Shown: positions 1 to 7,130, counted from the stretch's first letter. The stretch: DNA of 8,737 nt from Caulobacteraceae bacterium UBA6225 (GCA_002441055.1 DJWR01000150.1:1-8737), one strand, 5' to 3'. Notes: a model not told the origin generated them from the sequence alone. A program made the numbers and translations.

Positions 1-489
1 TTCGGCCTGCAGTTCGCCAAGGCCGCCGGCCTGCGGGCGCTGATCACTTCGTCCTCCGACGAGAAGCTGGCCCGGGCCAAGGCCCTGGGGGCTGATCACC
101 TGGTCAATTATCGCCAGACGCCGGAGTGGGCCAAGCCCGTGCGCGAGGCGACCGGCGGGGTGGGCGCGGACTTCATCATGGAGGTGGGCGGCCAGGGCAC
201 CATCGATCAGAGCCTGAAAGCCATCCGCATCGGCGGCCATATCGCCATCATCGGGGTGGTCGCCCAGGGCGGCGCCGGCATCAATCCGGCCGTGCTGATC
301 GGCAATGCGGCGAAGATGCAGGGCGTCTTTGTCGGCTCCCGGGACATGTTCGAGGCCATGTGCAAGGCCATCGAACTGCACCAGATTCAGCCGGTGGTGG
401 ACAAGGTCTTTCCCTGGACCGAGGCCAAGGCGGCGTTCGCGGCCATGGCCGGGGGCGAGCACTTCGGCAAGATCGTGCTGGAATTCTAG
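1..489 (+). CDS. MDR-superfamily zinc-type alcohol dehydrogenase / quinone oxidoreductase-like protein, C-terminal part
   Basis: This is the last 162 codons of a gene that begins before the window; frame 1 is open from base 1 to the TAG at 487-489. It is the cofactor-binding half of a medium-chain dehydrogenase/reductase. The first residues, FGLQFAKAAG, match the helix that follows the glycine-rich turn of the Rossmann fold, and SSSDEKLARAKALGADH is the usual second strand, helix and 'LGAD' motif. VGADFIMEVGG and IGGHIAIIGVV are the later Rossmann strands, and the end (HFGKIVLEF) is the typical MDR terminus. The second strand ends in TSSS rather than an acidic residue, which in this family favours NADP(H) over NAD(H); that is inference. 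Substrate and zinc dependence cannot be judged because the catalytic half is missing. The gene converges on the TonB-dependent receptor. Confidence 0.85.
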   Translation, partial: FGLQFAKAAGLRALITSSSDEKLARAKALGADHLVNYRQTPEWAKPVREATGGVGADFIMEVGGQGTIDQSLKAIRIGGHIAIIGVVAQGGAGINPAVLIGNAAKMQGVFVGSRDMFEAMCKAIELHQIQPVVDKVFPWTEAKAAFAAMAGGEHFGKIVLEF

Positions 490-497
490 AAGGGCTG

Positions 498-521
498 GCG
501 GCCGGCGAGATGGCCGGCCGC
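498..521. terminator. GC-rich hairpin between convergent genes, possible bidirectional terminator
   Basis: Bases 498-506 (GCGGCCGGC) and 513-521 (GCCGGCCGC) are perfect reverse complements separated by a 6-base loop. The hairpin fills most of the 38-base gap between the stop codons of the dehydrogenase and the TonB-dependent receptor, where a shared terminator is expected. Neither side carries a clear T-tract, so it is not a textbook intrinsic terminator and could work with Rho or only protect RNA 3' ends. Confidence 0.4.
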
Positions 522-527
522 ACGACC

Positions 528-3017
528 TCAGAAGATCAGCTTGCGCACCGTCAGGCGCACCGTGCGGCCGACCGGATCGAGCAGGTCGGGCTGATAGGTG
601 ATGGGGATGGCCCCGTCGCCGGTGCGCACCTCCTGGCGGGTGTCGAAGATGTTGTCGATCGACAGGGTCGCCCGGGCGCCGCGCAGCCAGGGATAGTCCC
701 GGGCCCAGCGTTGGCGGCCAGGATCAGCGAACAGCCGCAGATTGACCGTGGCGAAGTCGGAGAATTCCAGGTCATCCCCGGTCGCGCCGCCATCGATCCG
801 CGTCGCGCTCTGCCAGTTGGCCTCCACGGCGACCCCCAGGCCAGACTTGGAGTAGTTGGTCTGCAGTTGGACCTGGTGACGGGGAGAGCCGCCGCCTGAA
901 CCCAGGGCCGCGCCGTCCAGCAGATCGAGCTTGGGCAGGCCCGGGGCGATCTGCACCTCATCGCGCAGAGCGAGCGTGTGATAGAGCCCGACCTGGAAGA
1001 CGCCGCTGCGCGGCCCGCCGCTGCCGAAGCCGCCAAATCCGCCACCGTCCGGACCCCCGGGACCTCGCCCGAGCATAGGCGGCGGGCCGCCGCCGGGGGG
1101 ACCTGAAGGGGGCGGTCCTTCCCCCGAGGGCGGACCATCGGGGGGACCTTCACGGGCGGGTCGATCCTCCGCCGGGCGTTGGGCGCCGCCCTCGGCGGGC
1201 GCCTGCGTCTGGGTTGCGGGAGCCGTAGCCGGACGCGCGGCTTCGAAGCGACGGCGCATCTCGGCCCGCTCATCGGCGGTGGGCTCAGAGCCGATCTGGC
1301 GCGAATAGGTCAGGCCCCAGCGCACCTCGTCCCGGGCCTGCAGGGCGAAGTTCACCGGTCGCGCATCGATGGCGGTCAGGGCGCCCGTGGCGTCGCGGGT
1401 GAAGCGGTCCGGGAAGGCCGCCTCCACCTGGGTCGAGGCCGAGGGGAAGGCGACGATGGCGTCGTGGGTGCGGCTGGAGACGTAGTTGGCCTGAAAGCGC
1501 AGATTGACGTCGTCCAGGGGCTGCCAGGTGGCCCCGAGCTTGAAGACGTCCTTCTGACCGGCGTCCAGGGTGGCCAGGCCCCCGGTGGTGCGGGCCACCT
1601 CGGCGGTCTCGCCGCGGGTCAGGTCGAAGACCCGCACCCCGGTGGTGACCGTCACGGGGTCCCCCAGTTGGTTCATGGTCGGCGCCTCGCCGCTGCGGCT
1701 GAAGGAGCCCAGCAGGCGCAGCTCCGGGGTCGGCCGCCAGTTCAGGCCATAGCCCCAGGTCTCCAGGGCGCCGAAGTCGGAGACCTGTTCGACCCCCAGG
1801 TTCAGATTGGCCGACAGCCGGCCGACGTGCTCGCCCAGACCTTCGCCGGCCCGGGTCAGCGGAATGTCGAAATTGCCGCGCAGCTCGCCCACGGTCCGCG
1901 ACAGGTCGCTGGCCTGAAAGGCGCCCAGGCGGACAGCGTCGCTCTCCAGTTCGGTGGCCGAGGCCCGGGCAGTGAGCGCGGTGCTGATCTGGCCGGCCGG
2001 CAGCTCGAAGAAGGACCGGTTCAGCACCAGGTCGGCCCGGGCCGACGTGTTCACCGTGCGGGCGGTGTCGAGGAAGGTCTGTCCGCCCGAGGCCCGGTCG
2101 GTATCGGTCTCCACCTTGCTACGCTCGATCTCGCCGGTGGTCGACCACTGCCAACCGGCCAGGGCGCCGGTGGCCGAGGCCGCCAGGCGGGCGGTCTGGC
2201 GCTCGGTGTTGCGTAGCTGAGCCTCAGGGCCAAAGGGCGACAGGCCCTGGCGGGACTCGCTCTCGCTGGCTTCGAACAGGCCGTTCACCGACATGGAGAC
2301 GCCGTTGTCCAACGGCCGGGCATAGGCGGCGTTCAGGGTCACATCGTTTGATTGCGACTGGAGGGAGCGGAAGGCGCCTTCGCCGCCGGTGATGTTCCGA
2401 TCGCTTTCCTCGATGGAGTCGGTGGTGTTGGCCTTGGCGTCCAGGGTCAGGCGGCGGCCCTGCAGGATGTCCAGCCGGGCGCCGTGGACGCCTAGGGTCT
2501 CGCCGCCGCCGGCCTGGGTTGGCGTGGTCACCGAGCCTTCGGCCAAGGTGGCGCGGAACCTGGGCCGCAGCACCATGTTCACCACCTTCTGTTCGGCGGG
2601 GTAGCCGTACTTCAAGGAGAGTTCTTCAGGCAGGATCTCCACCCGGGCGATGGCCTCGGTGGGCAGGTCGCGGATCTCGGAAAAGCCCGAGATGCGGCCG
2701 CCATTGATCAGGATGACCGGCCGCCCGCCGCCCTGGCCGCTGCCGATCTGCGGGGAGAGCGCCTCCAGTAGTTCGGTGACGCTGGCCGCCCCATAGGCGC
2801 GGATCTCCTGGGGGGAGAGGGTGAGTTCCGGGGTGATGTCGCCGATGACCGAGCCCACCGGCCGCGACCCGCTGACCACCAGCTCCTCGACCTCCACATC
2901 GCCATAGTCATCGACCTCTTGGGCGAAGGCGGCGGCGGACAGGCTGGCGAAGGCTACGCCAGCGAGCAGACTGACGCGCAGGCGGGCGGGGGGACGACGA
3001 CGGGGAGACAGACGCAA
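528..3017 (-). CDS. TonB-dependent outer-membrane receptor with Pro/Gly-rich insert
   Basis: An 829-residue TonB-dependent receptor: an outer-membrane beta-barrel with an N-terminal plug that imports a ligand using TonB/ExbBD energy. The ligand cannot be told. A basic N-terminus (RRRPPARLR) and hydrophobic core (about 14-29) with an AFA-Q site at residues 30-33 give a Sec signal peptide. EELVVSG (44-50) is a TonB-box-like motif. The plug (about 60-155) contains VILINGGRI, LPTEAIARVEILPEE and KYGYPAEQKVVNMVL. The barrel follows, ends in DNIFDTR (788-794), and has a terminal Phe (KLIF), the usual outer-membrane assembly signal. Residues about 595-670 form a low-complexity segment rich in Pro, Gly and Ala, probably an extracellular loop. 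The start is TTG at 3017, supported by AGGA ten bases upstream and by the signal peptide; no ATG is available upstream nearby. It is transcribed alone, downstream of the efflux operon on the same strand. Confidence 0.92.
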   Translation of the reverse strand: MRLSPRRRPPARLRVSLLAGVAFASLSAAAFAQEVDDYGDVEVEELVVSGSRPVGSVIGDITPELTLSPQEIRAYGAASVTELLEALSPQIGSGQGGGRPVILINGGRISGFSEIRDLPTEAIARVEILPEELSLKYGYPAEQKVVNMVLRPRFRATLAEGSVTTPTQAGGGETLGVHGARLDILQGRRLTLDAKANTTDSIEESDRNITGGEGAFRSLQSQSNDVTLNAAYARPLDNGVSMSVNGLFEASESESRQGLSPFGPEAQLRNTERQTARLAASATGALAGWQWSTTGEIERSKVETDTDRASGGQTFLDTARTVNTSARADLVLNRSFFELPAGQISTALTARASATELESDAVRLGAFQASDLSRTVGELRGNFDIPLTRAGEGLGEHVGRLSANLNLGVEQVSDFGALETWGYGLNWRPTPELRLLGSFSRSGEAPTMNQLGDPVTVTTGVRVFDLTRGETAEVARTTGGLATLDAGQKDVFKLGATWQPLDDVNLRFQANYVSSRTHDAIVAFPSASTQVEAAFPDRFTRDATGALTAIDARPVNFALQARDEVRWGLTYSRQIGSEPTADERAEMRRRFEAARPATAPATQTQAPAEGGAQRPAEDRPAREGPPDGPPSGEGPPPSGPPGGGPPPMLGRGPGGPDGGGFGGFGSGGPRSGVFQVGLYHTLALRDEVQIAPGLPKLDLLDGAALGSGGGSPRHQVQLQTNYSKSGLGVAVEANWQSATRIDGGATGDDLEFSDFATVNLRLFADPGRQRWARDYPWLRGARATLSIDNIFDTRQEVRTGDGAIPITYQPDLLDPVGRTVRLTVRKLIF

Positions 3018-3157
3018 AGCACTAAATTCCTGATGCTGACCCGGGCGGCGGGGAGACCGCCCATGAAGCTGTCACGCACAAGGTCGCCCTATCCGTCGCG
3101 ATCACGGCGCAAGCGAGGCAAGTCTCTCAAAGCTGTCAATCTGTAGCGCGGGCCCGG
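3018..3157 (-). promoter_or_regulatory. Intergenic leader of the TonB-dependent receptor, with possible -35 element and a 9-base direct repeat
   Basis: This 140-base gap lies between the ABC ATPase stop and the receptor start and should hold the receptor promoter. On the minus strand a TTGACA hexamer (complement of 3134-3139) is a possible -35, but I see no convincing -10 at the right distance. The sequence TGACAGCTT occurs twice on the minus strand (complement of 3130-3138 and of 3066-3074), spaced 64 bases apart; this could be a regulator site or chance. No T-rich hairpin terminator for the efflux operon is visible, so read-through into the receptor is possible. Confidence 0.3.
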
Positions 3158-3853
3158 TCAATCGCCGCGCAGCTCCTCGTGCGTCCGCCCATCGCGAATG
3201 TGGTACAGCCTTTTGAACGTCGGAATGATCTTTTCGTCGTGGGTGACAATGATGATTGCGGCCCTGTAGCGGGTGGCCATGTCATTCAAAATCTTGACGA
3301 CCGCCAGCGCGCGCTCCCCGTCAAGCGGGGCAGTCGGCTCGTCCGCGAGAATGACTGGCGGCTCATTCACCAGCGCGCGGGCGATGGCGACACGCTGTTG
3401 TTCGCCGCCAGAAAGCTGCGATGGCATAGCGTTGGCGCGATGGACGACATCCAGCGCCGTGAGCAGGCTCTTGGCGCGGGCGCGCGCCTCGGCGTTGGCG
3501 ACGCCAGCGAGCATTGGCAGCAGGGCGACATTGTCGGTGACGTCAAGGAACGGGATCAGGTAGGGGGCCTGGAAGACAAAGCCGATCCGATCGCGTCTCA
3601 GGGCGCGCAAGTCCGGGATTTTCCAGCCGTTGTCGTAGATTCTGTCGTCTCCGATCGTCATGCGTCCGGATGTGGGCTCGATCACGGCGCCCAGGCACTT
3701 CAACAGGGTGCTCTTGCCCGAGCCCGAAGGCCCGATCAGGCCGACCACTTCTCCGGGGGCCACATACATGTCGACGCCGCGGAGCGCGTGGACAGTGGTC
3801 TCCCCTTCGCCATAGGTCTTGACGAGGTTTTCAATTCGAATCCCGTCAGCCAC
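3158..3853 (-). CDS. ABC transporter ATP-binding protein (MacB/LolD/DevA type)
   Basis: A 231-residue cytoplasmic ATPase, full length for its class, that powers the permease encoded just upstream. All nucleotide-binding motifs are visible: Walker A GPSGSGKST (41-49), Q-loop glutamine in FVFQAP (Q95), ABC signature LSGGEQQR (147-154), Walker B VILADE (167-172) with catalytic Glu172, and switch histidine H205 in IVTHDE. The D-loop reads APLD where SALD or AALD is common. Sequence style (HALRGVDMYVAPGE, GPSGSGKSTLL) places it with ATPases of MacB/LolCDE/DevBCA machines rather than importers. Translation starts at GTG (3853) with GGAGG six bases upstream; the start overlaps the permease stop by 8 bases, so the two are translationally coupled. 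It is the last gene of the four-gene operon. Confidence 0.93.
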   Translation of the reverse strand: MADGIRIENLVKTYGEGETTVHALRGVDMYVAPGEVVGLIGPSGSGKSTLLKCLGAVIEPTSGRMTIGDDRIYDNGWKIPDLRALRRDRIGFVFQAPYLIPFLDVTDNVALLPMLAGVANAEARARAKSLLTALDVVHRANAMPSQLSGGEQQRVAIARALVNEPPVILADEPTAPLDGERALAVVKILNDMATRYRAAIIIVTHDEKIIPTFKRLYHIRDGRTHEELRGD

Positions 3854-5048
3854 CGATGGCCTCCGCGGGGTCGACCCTAAGTGCCGCGCGGATGGCGAGC
3901 AGGCTTGCGACGGCGCAGATCACCATCACCGCGACGAAGCCCCTCAGCGCATCGCTTGATAGCAACAGCACATATTTGGGGAAGATGGGGGCCCAGACCG
4001 TCGCGGCGATCTTGCCGACAACAAACCCTATCAACCCAAGTCCGAGAGCCTGCTGAAGGATCATGAGTGAAATGGTTCTATTGCGTGTGCCGATCAGCTT
4101 CAGTACCGCGATCTCCCTGATCTTGCCCATGGTCAATGTGTAGATGATGAAGGCTACTATTGCTGCGCTGACAATGGCGAGGATGACCAGGAACATGCCG
4201 ATCTGTCGCGCTGATGTCGCGATCAGCTTTTCGACCAGGATCGTTTCCATCTCAGCTCTGGTGTAGACAGTCAAACGCTGCCAGCGTCGTATGACGTCAG
4301 CAGCCTGGTCAGGGCTGTAACCCTGCTCGACCTGCACCAGAACGGCGTTCACATAGGGGTTGTTAGTCTGAGAGGCTGTTACGGCCTCGATCATACCGGG
4401 ATTGCCCGGCGGGTTGAGGGCGGGATTCTGCGCCGTGCGCGCGCGCTGGCGGATGATCGCGTCGCTATCCTTTTGAAACTGGGCCTGCTGGGCGTCCTTG
4501 AGAGGGATAAACAGCATGGGATCGCCCCCCGACGACACCATGCGGCTGGTCAATCCTACGATCCTATAGCTGTTGCGCCGCACCTGGACGGTGTCGCCCA
4601 GATGAAATCCGGTCTTCACATCGGCGACCGCCTCATAGTGGGCGCGTACGATCTGACGTCCTGCGACGAGGTGCAGTGGCTGACCAGGCTCCCCGGGTGA
4701 GGCGGTGTCAATGCCGACGACCATGACCCGCACGTCGCTTCCGGCATGATTGATCTGCATCGTCAGGTAGGTGACGTTAGCGGCCCGCGCGACCCCGTGC
4801 ATCGTGCGGATTGACCGGTCGAAATCGTCTGGAATGCTTGAGGGTTCAGCATAAGGGCCAAGCGTGTCCCTTTGCACGACCCACAGATCTGCGCCGCTGT
4901 TGTCCAGCATGGCCTGCGCATCATCAACCATGCCGCGATAGACGCCCGCCATGGTCAGGGTGACGCCAATGAGCAGTCCAAGTCCGATGCCGGTGAAAAC
5001 AAACTTCCCCCAGTCATGGAGGATGTCGCGCCCCGCCAGGCTGATCAT
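3846..5048 (-). CDS. ABC transporter permease (MacB/FtsX-fold, DevC-like)
   Basis: A 400-residue inner-membrane protein with the four-helix FtsX/MacB layout: TM1 about 15-38, a periplasmic domain of roughly 245 residues, then TM2 (283-306), TM3 (326-350) and TM4 (367-388). Between TM2 and TM3 it carries KIREIAVLKLIGTRN (309-323), the cytoplasmic coupling region conserved in this fold, and it ends in RVDPAEAIGG, the family's C-terminal signature. Such permeases do not necessarily pass substrate through the membrane; in MacB they transmit ATP-driven motion to the periplasm. With the adaptor gene upstream and ATPase downstream it should form a tripartite exporter or extractor, substrate unknown. 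The ATG at 5048 overlaps the adaptor's TGA as ATGA, and its own TGA overlaps the ATPase start. Confidence 0.92.
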   Translation of the reverse strand: MISLAGRDILHDWGKFVFTGIGLGLLIGVTLTMAGVYRGMVDDAQAMLDNSGADLWVVQRDTLGPYAEPSSIPDDFDRSIRTMHGVARAANVTYLTMQINHAGSDVRVMVVGIDTASPGEPGQPLHLVAGRQIVRAHYEAVADVKTGFHLGDTVQVRRNSYRIVGLTSRMVSSGGDPMLFIPLKDAQQAQFQKDSDAIIRQRARTAQNPALNPPGNPGMIEAVTASQTNNPYVNAVLVQVEQGYSPDQAADVIRRWQRLTVYTRAEMETILVEKLIATSARQIGMFLVILAIVSAAIVAFIIYTLTMGKIREIAVLKLIGTRNRTISLMILQQALGLGLIGFVVGKIAATVWAPIFPKYVLLLSSDALRGFVAVMVICAVASLLAIRAALRVDPAEAIGG

Positions 5049-6229
5049 CGGCCACCAGCAAGTTGCTCGACGACTCGGATCCGGGTGCGGGCGGTCAGTC
5101 CTCGCTGGCTATAGGCCACGACCTGCTCACCTGGCTCCAGGCCGCTCAACACCTGGACCATGCCCTTGAGGTCAGTGGCGCCGATCGTGAGGGAGCGAAA
5201 CCTCAGCCGGCCATCTTCGACAACCCAGACGCCGGTCTCACCCTTGACGCGATGAAGAGCGGCATTGGGAACAGTTGGTGTCTTTCTGACGGGGGGCAGT
5301 GTCACGGTGACCTCAGCCAGCTCTCCGACAGGGGGAAGCTCATCGGTTTCAAAGCCGATCTTGGCCAGGAGTTCTTCGGTGACCGCATCGGCCATGGGCT
5401 CCGTGCGGATGACCTGACCATTCAATGGTGTTTCGCTCCGAGACCGCAACACCACCTGGGCCGGCAGGCCGGGTGCAAGGCCGGTCGACTGGGTCTGGTC
5501 AAAGCGGGTGTTGATCCAGAGGTTGTTGGGGTCGATGATTTCAACGACCGCCTGACCGGCGACAACCGTGCTTCCTGGTTCGGCTATTCGGCGGGCGACA
5601 AGACCATCTGCGGGGGCGACAAGACGCAAGTTGGACCTTTGGCGAACCAGGGCTGCGCGTTCGGCGCTCGCGCGTCTATGATCCTGGGTCGCCGCGGCGA
5701 AATTGGCCCGTGCTGCTGAAGACCCAGCTTCAGCTACCTGTAGTTCCTGACGTCGTGCATCAACCGCAGCGTCGGAGACCCAACCCCCCTCTAGCAGCTG
5801 TTCGGCGCGCGCTGCCTGGGTTCGAGCCAGCTGGACCCGCGCATCGGCGTCAGCGAGTTGCGCCTGCGCCGAGCGTTCCAAAGCCGCGGCTCGGCCCTCA
5901 GAGCCCTGTAACGCTGTAATGCGCTCATCAAGATCGATCGGATCAATTTCAGCCAGTGGCTGGCCCGCAATGACGCGGTCCCCAACATCCACCAGCAGCG
6001 TTCGCACGCGACCAGCCGTCGTCGGCCCAACCCGGTGGGTATATCGCGCTTCCACCTCGCCGATGCCGAACAGGGCGGGCGAGATGGGTTTGTCTTCGAC
6101 GATCACGAGGGTGACGGCGACTGGCGCAAGCGGGCCGGCCCGCAGCGCGACATAGGCGAAAGCTACCCCTAGGGACGCCAGGACAGCGAGCAATATCCAA
6201 GTCTGACGATTGCTGGGCAGGGAGATCAT
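5045..6229 (-). CDS. HlyD/RND-type periplasmic adaptor (membrane fusion protein) of an ABC efflux system
   Basis: A 394-residue adaptor anchored in the inner membrane by a single N-terminal helix (about 11-28). It then shows the usual hairpin order. A first lipoyl half-motif (about 60-100) contains GRVRTLLVDVGDRV and GQPLAEID. An alpha-helical coiled-coil hairpin rich in Ala, Gln, Glu and Arg follows (about 103-200), then a second lipoyl half (LVAPADGLVARR, 203-214; GSTVVAGQAVVEI, 219-231), a beta-barrel (about 235-312) and a membrane-proximal domain to the end. It should link the permease to an outer-membrane TolC-like channel, which is not encoded here. I chose the ATG at 6229 because it overlaps the TetR stop as ATGA, the same arrangement used at the next junction. 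The frame stays open to a TTG at 6265, which would add 12 residues and a 40-base overlap; this is less likely. Confidence 0.9.
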   Translation of the reverse strand: MISLPSNRQTWILLAVLASLGVAFAYVALRAGPLAPVAVTLVIVEDKPISPALFGIGEVEARYTHRVGPTTAGRVRTLLVDVGDRVIAGQPLAEIDPIDLDERITALQGSEGRAAALERSAQAQLADADARVQLARTQAARAEQLLEGGWVSDAAVDARRQELQVAEAGSSAARANFAAATQDHRRASAERAALVRQRSNLRLVAPADGLVARRIAEPGSTVVAGQAVVEIIDPNNLWINTRFDQTQSTGLAPGLPAQVVLRSRSETPLNGQVIRTEPMADAVTEELLAKIGFETDELPPVGELAEVTVTLPPVRKTPTVPNAALHRVKGETGVWVVEDGRLRFRSLTIGATDLKGMVQVLSGLEPGEQVVAYSQRGLTARTRIRVVEQLAGGR

Positions 6230-6828
6230 GGCTGCGCCCCAATTCCGTTGAGGTAGATGTTGCAAACTCGGCGGGCCATACGCGTCATCCGCGTGAAATC
6301 GCCGGAGATCATGGACTGCATCACCAGACCCTGGATCGTACCGATGAACAGTATCGCCGCCGCCTCGGCGTCTAGATCGACAGGCAGGGCGCTATCAGTC
6401 TTCGCGCGCTCGACGAGGTCGATCACCCGCATCCGGTAGCTATCCAGTAGCGCCTTTGCGCTGTGCTTGGCTGACGTGTCGTCGGCGCGCTGCAATTCCC
6501 CGAACAAGATTCGAGGAATGCCGGGATAGGCCACCACAAAATCAACATGGGCCAGAAACATTTGCTCTAGCGCCGACACGGGCGAGCCTGCCCTGGCTTC
6601 GGCGGCATCGAGCCTCTGGTTCAGCTGGTCGGAGGTCCAGACCACAACGGCATCCCAGACTGCGTCCTTGGTTGGGAAATGCCGGAAGAGTGCGCCATGG
6701 GACAGACCCATGCGCTCGGCGATCTGCGCGGTAGTGATGTCGGCTGGATTGGCTGTGGCGGCCAGGTCCACGACCGTCTTGACGGTCATATGGCGGCGGT
6801 CGGCGGCGGGCAGGTTCTGGCGCGGCAT
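6226..6828 (-). CDS. TetR/AcrR-family transcriptional regulator, probable repressor of the efflux operon
   Basis: A 200-residue TetR-type repressor, normal length for the family. The helix-turn-helix lies at about residues 31-55: ITTAQIAERMGLSHGALFRH followed by FPTKD, very close to the family consensus. The rest is the helical ligand-binding and dimerisation domain, with no recognisable ligand signature. It is the first gene of the operon; its TGA overlaps the adaptor ATG. A perfect inverted repeat at 6845-6872 sits 16 bases upstream of its ATG, so autorepression of the whole operon is the expected mode (inference). The frame is also open to a GTG at 6864, but that codon lies inside the palindrome, so I prefer the ATG at 6828. 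Neither start has a good Shine-Dalgarno sequence; a short-leader or leaderless message is possible. Confidence 0.9.
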   Translation of the reverse strand: MPRQNLPAADRRHMTVKTVVDLAATANPADITTAQIAERMGLSHGALFRHFPTKDAVWDAVVVWTSDQLNQRLDAAEARAGSPVSALEQMFLAHVDFVVAYPGIPRILFGELQRADDTSAKHSAKALLDSYRMRVIDLVERAKTDSALPVDLDAEAAAILFIGTIQGLVMQSMISGDFTRMTRMARRVCNIYLNGIGAQP

Positions 6829-6844
6829 GAAAGGCTGGGTAGTG

Positions 6845-6872
6845 CAAAATAAGTGAGTAGTCACTTATTTTG
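6845..6872. promoter_or_regulatory. Perfect 12-bp inverted repeat, probable TetR operator
   Basis: CAAAATAAGTGA (6845-6856), a 4-base spacer GTAG, and TCACTTATTTTG (6861-6872) form a perfect dyad of 28 bases. It lies immediately upstream of the TetR ATG. TetR-family dimers usually bind such dyads, with the core AGTGA-N4-TCACT resembling known operators of the family. The AT-rich arms (AAAATAA, TTATTTT) probably overlap the -10 region of the operon promoter, so binding would block RNA polymerase. It also lies just left of the vapC remnant. As an RNA hairpin it lacks a GC-rich stem, so terminator function is less likely. Confidence 0.8.
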
Positions 6873-6912
6873 TGGAGCGGCTCTGGTGAAGTCGACCGGA
6901 TGGTGCGACCAA

Positions 6913-7116
6913 CGCGCCTTCGCCGGCTTGCCGAATGTCACCTTCCAGGAGCCCGAACGGGTGGCTGCCGCGCTGAAATGGGCGGACGGCGGGATGGACT
7001 TCGCCGACGCCCTGCATCTGGCCGCCGCCGCCGACTGCGAAGCCTTCGTCACCTTCGATCAGAAGATGGCCAAGGCCAGCGAGGGGCTGAACACGCCGTC
7101 GGTGCGCGAGCCTTGA
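6913..7116 (+). pseudogene. vapC: Truncated VapC-type PIN-domain toxin (C-terminal half only)
   Basis: About 67 codons ending at TGA 7114-7116 match the C-terminal half of VapC ribonuclease toxins: GLPNVTF, then GMDFADALHL and AFVTFDQKMAKAS. DFADALHL and TFD carry the late acidic residues of the PIN active site. The N-terminal half, with the first catalytic Asp and the Glu, is absent; intact VapC is about 130-140 residues. Family-like sequence begins near RAFAG at 6913. The frame stays open leftward to a GTG at 6853, inside the TetR operator, but the residues in between (SSHLFCGAALVKSTGWCDQ) do not look like VapC. No VapB antitoxin is visible. I infer a non-functional remnant cut by the event that placed the efflux operon here. 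A short expressed protein from 6853 cannot be excluded. Confidence 0.75.
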
Positions 7117-7130
7117 ACGGCGGCGAAACG

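Noticed and set aside
126..899. Plus-strand open frame of 257 codons overlapping the dehydrogenase and the receptor 3' end
   Set aside because: It runs out of frame through the recognisable MDR protein and antisense through the receptor; its Arg/Gly/His-rich translation resembles no protein family.
1075..1160. Repetitive GGxCC-rich DNA as a possible tandem repeat or mobile-element end
   Set aside because: The repetition follows the Gly/Pro codons of the receptor insert; repeat units are irregular and there are no inverted ends or target duplications.
1179..2216. Long plus-strand open frame of 345 codons inside the receptor gene
   Set aside because: It is antisense to a clear TonB-dependent receptor, has low-complexity Gly/Arg/Ala composition with no domain, and is the expected by-product of GC-rich codon bias.
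3018..3157. Search for an insertion-sequence end, attachment site or the missing VapC half at the left edge of the efflux operon
   Set aside because: No sequence shared with 6872-6912, no inverted ends, and no PIN-like translation in the plus frames inspected; only a 9-base direct repeat was found, which may be chance.
3179..3880. Plus-strand open frame of 233 codons opposite the ABC ATPase
   Set aside because: The minus strand encodes every motif of an ABC ATPase at full length, so the plus frame is its shadow.
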